Assembly (NCBI RefSeq): GCF_019393635.1
Contig: NC_057866.1
Coordinates: 120,279,897 to 120,343,896 of the forward strand
Length of the DNA stretch: 64,000 nt
Reading direction: 5' to 3'
Origin: Dromiciops gliroides
Lineage: Eukaryota > Chordata > Mammalia > Microbiotheria > Microbiotheriidae
Both the position numbers and the translations under genes were made by a program. This document shows positions 57,020 to 64,000 of the stretch, one piece after another. Below the pieces are notes generated by a model. The model was not told the DNA's origin. It was given only the letters and a program-made list of their open reading frames with translations, and did not search any database. Each line of letters opens with the position of its first letter. Positions within the stretch are counted from its first letter, which is position 1.

Positions 57020-57651
57020 ATGGTAAAAATTATTTGTGGTAAAGATTTGGGAGGGGCCACACCTGGCCCACCCTGAGGTTATGTATGCTACTGAGGTCAG
57101 AAGGAGAACTCTCCATAGGCAGTCTTTGAAGGACCTCCCCTTTTGTGGGAGGAAAGATTGAACGCTCCCAGAAGGGAGGCAGAGGCTCTTCTGGAATGCT
57201 AGCACTCTTCTGGAACGTGCTCTCTCTGACTTCTCCCCATGTGGTGGTGGCATGCCAGTTCTCTGTCTCTGGCAGCTGCTTTTTCCTGGTGGCTAGCAAC
57301 TGTAGATTGTCCAGGTGTTGGTGGGTTAATTACTGAAAACCCTAAATTCCCTTAAACTAGCTTAATTGGAAACGGTCTGGGGATTTCATAGGTTAAGTTT
57401 AGAGTTAAGAGTATTTATCTGTATTTCTATTTTCCTATTTCCTTATCTTTGATTTTTATTAGTTTTACCTTTGTTGTTTAATTAATTCCCAAGTAATAAA
57501 ATCTGATTCTTTTGTGAACTAAAGCTTAAAGTTTCCTTTCTTATTGACCTGGGAGAAATATCTAAAAAGGGCAGTTCAGAGGGGAGGGTGAACCTAAAAT
57601 TCTGGCAAGTCACCCAAATAATGCTCCATATCTCAAATTTTGGCACTCACA
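57020..57651 (+). mobile_element. Probable solo ERV LTR
   Basis: A 630-bp block with TGGTAAAAAT at the left and GGCACTCACA at the right, GC-richer in its first half. CAAGTAATAAAATCTGATTC gives a polyadenylation signal near 57495. Flanks ACCCCTA (57013-57019) and ACCCCTA (57651-57657) suggest a short duplication, with one base of uncertainty at each edge. No internal viral genes adjoin it, so it is read as a solo LTR left by recombination. The family is not identified. Confidence 0.65.
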
Positions 57652-57702
57652 CCCCTATGCCAATATATGGTCAACTTCAATTTAGGATGATTAAGATAAT
57701 TT

Positions 57703-57714
57703 TATATATATGTG

Positions 57715-57745
<31 letters not shown>

Positions 57746-57746
57746 T
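57703..57746. repeat. (AT)n microsatellite
   Basis: A TATA/TATG run ending in about 14 uninterrupted TA units. Confidence 0.95.
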
Positions 57747-57924
57747 CTATCTTAGAACTCACATATATTTAATTAGCAATAACAAATTCATTTATGCACC
57801 CCTTTCATTACCCATAACAAGTATGGGGAAGGAGACCACCTTTTCTCATTAGGCAGAACATTTCAAATTCCAGATCTTGCTGGAAGGACGCTTAGAAATT
57901 ATACTATACAATGCCCCCAGATCT

Positions 57925-58320
57925 TTAGAGCTGTGGATGTTGTTGGTCAGTTGTTTCAGGTTCCATGACCCCATTGAGGGTTTTCTTGGCAAAGATAACG
58001 AAGTGGTTTACCATTTCCTGCTCCAAGTCATTTCATAGATGAGGAAAACAAACAGTTAAGTGACTCATCCAAGGTAACACAGCTAGTGTCAGAGGCCAAT
58101 TTGGGGGGGGGTAATGAGGGTTAAGTGACTTGCTCAGGGTCACACAGCTAGTAAGTATCAAGTGTTTGAGGCCACATTTGAACTCAGGTCCTCCTGAATA
58201 CAGGGCCAGTGCTTTATCCACTACACTACCTAGCTGCCCCCCAGAGGTCAAACTTTAACTCAGGTCTTCCTGACTTCAGACCCAGTGCTCTCTATCCACT
58301 GAGTCATTTAACTACCTCAT
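57925..58320 (-). mobile_element. MAR1-type long SINE, reverse, split by a younger SINE
   Basis: GGTTCCATGACCCCATTGAG, GTTTTCTTGGCAAAGATAAC and TTAAGTGACTCATCCAAGGT precede the insertion. TCAAACTTTAACTCAGGTCT and TGCTCTCTATCCACTGAGTC follow it. Confidence 0.85.
58090..58251 (-). mobile_element. CORE-SINE nested in a MAR1-type SINE
   Basis: G-run, GGTTAAGTGACTTGCTCAGG core, head ending ACTACCTAGCTGCCCCC. CAGAGGCCAA (58090-58099) and CAGAGGTCAA (58242-58251) form a duplication with one mismatch. The tail is unusual: a G-run where the A-rich end would read as T's. Confidence 0.88.
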
Positions 58321-58489
58321 AACTGTAGTACATGAGGTCAACAGAGAATAAGTTATTTTCATAAGTTCATTTACATAATAAATTTCTAATCTATTTGAAC
58401 CCAGGTCCCTGACTCCAAATTCAACATTCTTTCCAAAACTATGCTGTGTATCTCTCTTTAAAATACTATATAAATGTAATTTAATATAA

Positions 58490-58960
58490 AAAATAATGAG
58501 CAGGATACTATCAGAAAGACATGGAGGGGCCTGTATGAGCTGATGCAAAGTGCAATCTACTGTATACAAAATAATAGTAATATTGTGAGATGATCTGCTG
58601 TGAATGACTAGGTTATTTTCAGCAATGCAATGATCCAAGACAACTCTGAAGGTCTTATGAAAAATGAAATCCAGCTACAGAGAGAGAACTGATTGTATTT
58701 GAACACATATTGAAACATATCTTTTTTTGCTAGTCACTTTATCTGAACCAAACAACAACAACAACAAAATGATGATCAAGGTACAATCAGAAAAACCTGG
58801 AAAGACCTACATGAACTGATGCAGAGTGAAATGTACTGTATACAAAATAACAGCAATAGTGTAAGATGATCTACTGTGAATGACTTGGTTATTTTCAGGA
58901 ATTTAATGATCCAAAACTATGCTCTGTGTGTGTGTGTGTGTGTGTGTGTGTTATGCTGAA
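58490..58960 (+). mobile_element. Two adjacent HAL1/L1-type 3' fragments
   Basis: Fragment one (58490-58750): CAGGATACTATCAGAAAGAC, TGATCTGCTGTGAATGACTA and CAAGACAACTCTGAAGGTCT. Fragment two (58770-58925): AAGGTACAATCAGAAAAACC, TGATCTACTGTGAATGACTT. Both start at almost the same point of the element and lie in the same orientation, separated by an (AAC)n stretch. A (TG)n of about 13 units at 58925-58951 ends the second. Confidence 0.8.
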
Positions 58961-59029
58961 TTATCACTACAAGACCCCATCTGGACTACCTATTGCTGAC
59001 CTTCTGGATACTTCTTCCTCCAATAAGAC

Positions 59030-59306
59030 CATATTGTTGTTGTTGTTTGTCCTACATTATCAAAGAAGACCATGATATTGGAGTGATGTCATAACTTGCA
59101 GTGAATTGGATTTAAGTCACAGAGGGCTATGCAAGGTCATCAACCTCACTGTCTCCACTAAAGATGGCCCTAGATGTTTAAGACAATTGGGGTTAAGTGA
59201 CTTGCCCAGGGTAACACAGCTAGTAAGTGTCTGACGTGTGATTTGAACTCAGGTCCTACTGACTTCAGGGCCAGTGCTCTATCTACTTGCCACCTAGTTG
59301 CCCTAG
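59030..59306 (-). mobile_element. Chimeric SINE: tRNA/CORE head with RTE-type tail
   Basis: The minus strand reads, from 59306, a tRNA-like head and CORE part (GACTTGCCCAGGGTAACACA on plus). A middle region follows, then a tail with (GTT)n, TTGTCCTACATTATCAAAGA and AGACCATGATATTGGAGTGA on plus. The tail matches the 3' end of the RTE element at 31.1 kb (minus: GGTCTTCTTTGATAATGTAG against GGTCCTCTTTGAGAACAAAG). RTE-tailed SINEs are an established SINE type. Confidence 0.75.
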
Positions 59307-60149
59307 TAAGAAACAAAGGAGAGTGCCCCAACTCACTGCGGAATAGTATACTAAATGAGCTCATGGAGGTTTGATACCAGTGAAGTCCACAGTATACCTC
59401 AGAGAGCAAGAATCCAAGGCTTAGGGTGGAGATAGTCAATAGGACTACCACTTCAAGACTACTAAATCTGATGTCTCTTCCTAATTTCATGTAACCTTTA
59501 ACAAATACCTCTAGCCTTATAACTATAATTTTTCTTCATGGAGTCATTTCCAGCACACAACTGAAATAAAATCAATTTTCTAACAGCTAATTCAGAATAA
59601 GCAGAGTTCTGTCCTCATGATGTCCCACTCATAAATCACCTTTGGGGAAATGTACTGATGTTGCTGGACTACTAATTGACCCGTCATATTCATCTGGTAT
59701 TTCTCTGCCTCTAAACAAATCAAGGTTAATTGGAATCAGGACTGGATCAGTAACCTTAGTACTCAAACTGTTTAGCAGTTCTCTTCAAATCATTACTTTT
59801 CTCTTTTCCTATTCATTTTAGTTTTGTGCACTATTAAGTAGCAACTCATTCTCTCCACCTGAATCTATTATGATTCATTTTTGGTGAACTGTTCAAGTAG
59901 ATTGTAAAATATTCTTAGAAGGATGAAAGTATGAATTAAGCTGGAATATCTCAGTACGACCAGGAAATCCTTGGAAGGATTACTTTTAGTGTGGCTTCAT
60001 CAAATGTGTTTTTACTTACCCTCTTAGAATATTTTAATTTATGATGCTAACTTAATGTTCAACATATATCACAGCAACACTGTTCTAGGTTTTGGAGGGG
60101 TCCTCCAAAATGCATTTCTTTTGGTCCACACTCTTGCACAGGCCCAAAA
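59307..60149. other. Unassigned, apparently unique DNA
   Basis: No gene or confident repeat. The 106-codon minus frame at 59170-59490 overlaps the SINE and is not coding. Confidence 0.4.
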
Positions 60150-60290
60150 GGAAAGGCAATAGCATTTCCATCTTATACACAAAGCAGCTGGGGCCCAGAG
60201 AAGTTGTGATGTGCCTGTGACCAAACAGATAATAATGGAATAGAGATTATCATCTAAGCTTCTAACTTCCAGTGTACCATCATGTCACAG
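60150..60290 (-). mobile_element. MIR-like fragment, reverse
   Basis: GGCAATAGCATTTCCATCTT and GGGGCCCAGAGAAGTTGTGA resemble a reversed MIR. Diverged. Confidence 0.45.
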
Positions 60291-60744
60291 TTTTGTTGGT
60301 TGTTGTTGTTTTATTCAGCTCTCTTGAGCCAGGTATTGATAAGTTCAACAGCTGTTCTGACAAAATCCAGTAAACTTGAACAAAGTCTCTCCACAGTGAC
60401 CACTTTTATTGGGACACTTTTCAATGGGCTGTGGGGCAACAATGACACAAAGTGGATTGACTGTATATGACAGGGTGTTAGAAATGAAGGTGACAGAGAT
60501 TAAAGGGGAAAGGAAGAGAAATAAACAGAATTCAGGGTCACAATAAAGCCAGGCCTATATAACAGCTACTTGTTGGTATTACATCTGTGATTATCAGATA
60601 GCATCGCATAAGTCTCAGCCTTTGATTTATTAAAGCAGCATCACTTTTCAGAGCTGGGTTCCATAGGTAGATGTATACAAATAAGACCAATATATTGCAA
60701 TGATTTGGGATCTGGGAGCATATATGATCAAAGTCAGAAAATGT
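60291..60744. other. Unassigned DNA
   Basis: A 101-codon minus frame (60538-60843) partly overlaps the next element and has a hydrophobic start. No recognised family. Confidence 0.4.
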
Positions 60745-61940
60745 GTCTTCGAGGGGCAGAGGAAAAACATTAAACACACAGAGTTCCTGATACAAATACC
60801 CCAAAAACAGCAATAAAAGAAATCCTGAAGAAGAAAAACACAAAAATACAGGCTGAGATTGTTTTCCAGCTATAGATAGATTACAGGGGGCCGTGCTGGG
60901 CTAGGTGTAAAGTCCAACCCTTGATCACGCCAACAGAGACCCTAGGCATGCCACACCAGAAGGAATTTACCTCAGAGCTTCTGAAGCAGCTACAGCACCA
61001 GCCTCTTCTGGAACTCAGCATGTTGTCGGGTGAGAGGGCTGAATGGATGGCCAGGGGGAAAGTGCAGGGGTATCAGTGGGACCTAGGGAGGAATTCGGCT
61101 GTCCCATCCCAGTAGGCAGGACCAGGAACCAGGAAGAAATCCTGAGTGGTGGGAGGCCCAAGTTGAGGAGTGCCACAGAAAGCTTTGCTGGTTGGTTCTT
61201 TAGTAAGTAGGCTTGAGGTTATCTTCAGACCAGAGAACAGGCCAGGCAAGAGTAAAACCTGCCCTCCCTCAAACCAAAACACCTGGGACCCTCTGAAGCT
61301 GGGAATAGTAGTGTACCTGAGAAGCAGGGCCCCCCAGTGGAGAGTTTAAAGTCAAGTAAAAGATGATCAAGCAAAGAAAGTTCAGAACTATAGATGGGAT
61401 GGAGGGAAATAATTATGATGACTGACTACAATGTCCAAGCGTATGGTACCTACTCTACTGGGCTATTGTGAAGAAAATTCTCTGTCAAATTCAAGGTACT
61501 ATATAAAAATTATAATGAACAGGATGCTATCAAAAAAAAAAAACTAGGAAAGACCCACATGATCTGAAGCAGAGAGAAATGTACTGTATACAAAATAACA
61601 GCATTAGTGTAAAATAATCTGCTGGGAAGCACATGGTTATTTTCAGCAAGGCAACGATCCAATATAACTCGGAAGAACTTATGAAAATTGCAGTCCATCT
61701 ACAGAGAAAGAACTGATGGTATCTGAAAACAGACTGAAACACATTTTTTTGACAATTCCTTAATCAGAAGTTTTGTTTTTATCTGTTTTCTCTAGCAATC
61801 TAGCTAATGTAGAATTGTTTTCCATGACTACTCATGTATAATTTATATTGAATTGTTTGAGTTCTTGGGGTAGGAGTGGGAAGGGAGGGAGGAAGAGAAG
61901 TTGGAATGCAAAGTTTCCAAAAAAAATTGATGATACTTTC
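60745..61940 (+). mobile_element. Internally deleted HAL1-like element
   Basis: A 5' UTR (60745-61395) matches the one at 47.5-48.2 kb: GGCAGAGGAAAAACATTAAA, CTTCTGGAACTCAGCATGTT, ACCAGGAAGAAATCCTGAGT, GACCAGAGAACAGGCCAGGC. It is joined near 61390 (GAACTATAGATGGGATGGAG) directly to the 3' region: GTATGGTACCTACTCTACTG, GTACTGTATACAAAATAACA and TCCATGACTACTCATGTATA. The ORF1 and purine-rich middle of the larger copy (about 2 kb) are absent. The 3' end near 61940 lacks a clear A-tail. Confidence 0.8.
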
Positions 61941-61949
61941 TTTCATTTT

Positions 61950-63088
61950 TATACCATGCTTCAATAGTGCTATGGGGTTATCTTGGATCATTGTATTGCT
62001 GAAAACAGTTAAGTCATTCTTACTTGATTTTTAAAATCCTTTTTGAGCTCTTCCATTGCCTGTGACCAATTTGTATTTTTCTTGGAAGAATTTCTTGTAG
62101 GAGTTTTGAATTTGTTATCTTTTTCTGAATGCATTTTGATCTGCCTTGTCACCATAATAATTTTCTATGGTCATAATTTTTCTGTTGTTTTCTCACTTTC
62201 CAGCCTATTTCTTGACTTTTAGCTCTTTGCTAAAGTGGGTCTCTGCTTCCAGGGTGAAAGGCACACTGTCCCAAGCTTCAGTGGTTTTGTCCAACCGTTT
62301 GCAGAGATGTTTCTAGGGTCCTATAAGTTTTCAGTTCTTCTGTGGTGGCATGATCTAAGGAGAGGTGTGTTTCTCATTCTCCTGGCCTGTGGTCTGGTCT
62401 GTGAGCCACCACAAGAACCCTTTTCTGCCCTGGAATTTTGAAGCCTCCACTGAGGCTGTAACCTCTGTTGTCCTTGTGTTCCTCCTAGCCCTAGGATTGC
62501 AACCCAGATCTAAGTATGTGTAAAGCAACAGAGTCCTGCCCCCAGTACCAGCAAAGTGACCTCTCTAATCTCCTTCTTTTTTGTTTGTTTTTTTTTGTTT
62601 TTGTGGCGCAATGAGGGTTAAGTGACTTGCCTAGGGTCACACAGCTAGTAAGTCTCAAGTGTCTGAGGTTGGATTTGAACTCAGGTCCTCCTGAATCCCG
62701 GGCTGGTGCTTTGTCCACTGCACCACCTAGCTGCTCCCTCTAAACTCCTTCTGACCAGTTATTCAACTCCTTTAGAATCTGTGGGCTGAGTTCTAGAAGT
62801 AGCTGCGGCTATTGTTGATTCAGTGGCTCCCAAGTCTTGGTCCTGGTTTTCTGGGGCCTGGTATGCATTCGCATGGCCTGCAATTTGATTGCTTTCCATT
62901 CTGAACCTGATTAGATAGACCTTACCTCCTGACCTTCTAAGTTGTCTTTGTATAGATAATTTTTCACCCCATCCTTTTGTGGGTTCTGCTGCTCCAGAAT
63001 TTGTTTTAGGGCATTATTTCAAGGTGCTCAGAGGGATTTGGGAGAGAGATCATGTGAGTCCCTGCCTATTCTCCACCTTCATTCAGCA
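61950..63088 (-). mobile_element. HAL1-like 5' region, reverse, with a short 3' remnant
   Basis: From 63088 leftwards: a 5' UTR (plus blocks TTTTGTGGGTTCTGCTGCTC, TCTTGACTTTTAGCTCTTTG) and the N-terminal ORF1 region (GAGCTCTTCCATTGCCTGTG). It is then followed by a 3'-region remnant (GGGTTATCTTGGATCATTGT near 61976). It belongs to a diverged subfamily relative to the copy at 48 kb. A SINE lies within it. Confidence 0.7.
62563..62752 (-). mobile_element. CORE-SINE nested in the HAL1-like element
   Basis: T-rich tail 62578-62603, core AAGTGACTTGCCTAGGGTCA, head ending CACCACCTAGCTGCTCC. CTCTAATCTCCTTCT and CTCTAAACTCCTTCT form a duplication with one mismatch. Confidence 0.92.
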
Positions 63089-63089
63089 T

Positions 63090-63218
63090 CTCTCTCATCA
63101 TTTGCCATCCCACTATATAACCACTCCTTTTTTGACCAGCTCTTTTGCTGATTCATCATACAAATCATACCACCTAATTGTAGGTATTCTCTAAGTTTCT
63201 GTCTTAGGCTGTCTTTTC

Positions 63219-63292
<74 letters not shown>

Positions 63293-64000
63293 CATTTGGT
63301 GACTTCATTGCACTTATGGGATGAATTTTCATCACTACCCTGATGACTTCCAGATCTTTATACACAGCTCTAATCTCCCTCCTAAACTTTACAGTTGTCC
63401 ATTACCAACTATTAGATATTTCAAAGTTGATAATCTGGACCCTCCAGACATGTCTCAAAGTCCACAAGTTGAAAGTATAACTCATTACTCAATTCCCTCA
63501 AAATTTACACCTCAAAATGTATGTCTTTAAGGACTCTACCATCTTTCCTATTTCTCAGTTTTATAACCTTGACATTATCACCTGTTCTTCAATATTTCTC
63601 ACCTACCCCCAATATACACATTCTGTTGCCAATTCTTATAATTTGTCCTTGCCAGCATATCTCTTAACTGTACCCTTCTCACTAGTCACATAGGTATTAA
63701 CTTAGATCAGTCCCTATCACCTTTATTATTAAGTATTACAGTGGTCTCCTACTTGATCTCCCTATATGATCTGTTCCTATTCTACTTTATGCTATATATG
63801 ACAAAAATATTGTGAGGTTCAGATCTCAATATGTCACTCACAAATTCAACAAAGTATAGGGGCTCTCTATTATATCAAGAATCAAAAATAACATACTCTG
63901 TTGTTTTTGAAATCCTTTTTGAACCTAGTCCCACTCTACCTTTCCAAACCCATTACCGATTACTCTTCCTGCATTGAAGGAATGGACACCTTATTCCTAT
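63090..64000 (+). mobile_element. L2 LINE, running off the window
   Basis: CTCATTTGGTGACTTCATTG, CTGATGACTTCCAGATCTTT, GGACCCTCCAGACATGTCTC, GTATTACAGTGGTCTCCTAC and AAATCCTTTTTGAACCTAGT follow the L2 ORF2 reverse transcriptase region. The frame is broken and the 3' end lies beyond 64000. Confidence 0.75.
63216..63288. repeat. (CT)n microsatellite
   Basis: About 35 CT units with one CCC interruption, inside the L2. Confidence 0.96.

Noticed and set aside
357..62752. tRNA genes
   Set aside because: tRNA-like sequences all belong to SINE heads with diverged arms and repeat context. No stand-alone tRNA with a full cloverleaf was seen.

Overview
This window looks like a piece of a marsupial nuclear genome. 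It is AT-rich and CpG-poor, has no dense open reading frames, and is packed with retroelements typical of marsupials: about twenty copies of a tRNA-derived CORE-SINE (WSINE1-type), longer MAR1-type SINEs, MIR-like SINEs, L2 and CR1/L3 LINEs, marsupial L1, an L1-derived ORF1-only group (HAL1-like) and an RTE LINE. The species cannot be fixed from this sequence; the WSINE1-type copies suggest an Australian marsupial, but that is an inference. Repeat family names come from recalled consensus features, not from a database search.

There is no recognisable intact protein-coding gene. The only clear gene copy is a processed pseudogene of ribosomal protein L3 (RPL3) on the minus strand at 32.47-33.80 kb, with a coding remnant, a polyadenylation signal and matching target-site duplications. 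One possible real exon, a Glu-rich stretch with good splice sites, lies on the minus strand at 49.19-49.37 kb. A 128-codon minus-strand reading frame at 15.15-15.53 kb has no recognised identity.

Layout: 0-9.7 kb, old L2 copies, two LTR-like insertions and long unassigned AT-rich DNA. 9.7-13 kb, SINEs, simple repeats and an L1-type 3' end. 13-21 kb, L1 ORF2 fragments, L2, MIR and unique DNA. 21.5-25 kb, an L2 split by an L1 and a SINE, followed by a second L1 in opposite orientation. 25-31.2 kb, decayed RTE-like and L1 pieces leading into a 2.7 kb RTE element. 31.2-34 kb, L2, SINE and the RPL3 pseudogene. 34-44.6 kb, SINEs, MAR1-type and CR1/L3 copies separated by unique DNA. 44.6-48.2 kb, a nearly complete HAL1-like element broken by an LTR and a SINE. 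48.2-53.8 kb, the candidate exon, L2, MIR and SINEs. 53.9-56.1 kb, an L1 with several secondary insertions. 57.0-57.65 kb, a probable solo LTR. 57.9-63.1 kb, MAR1-type, HAL1-like and chimeric SINE copies, including two HAL1-like copies tail to tail. 63.1-64 kb, an L2 running off the window.

Nothing resembles an operon or a cooperating gene set. The interpretable biology is the layered insertion history: many insertions can be ordered because they interrupt older elements and carry matching target-site duplications. The more promising leads are the candidate exon, the internally deleted HAL1-like copy, the RTE LINE with a SINE carrying a matching tail, and several repeat-free stretches that could be conserved regulatory DNA.
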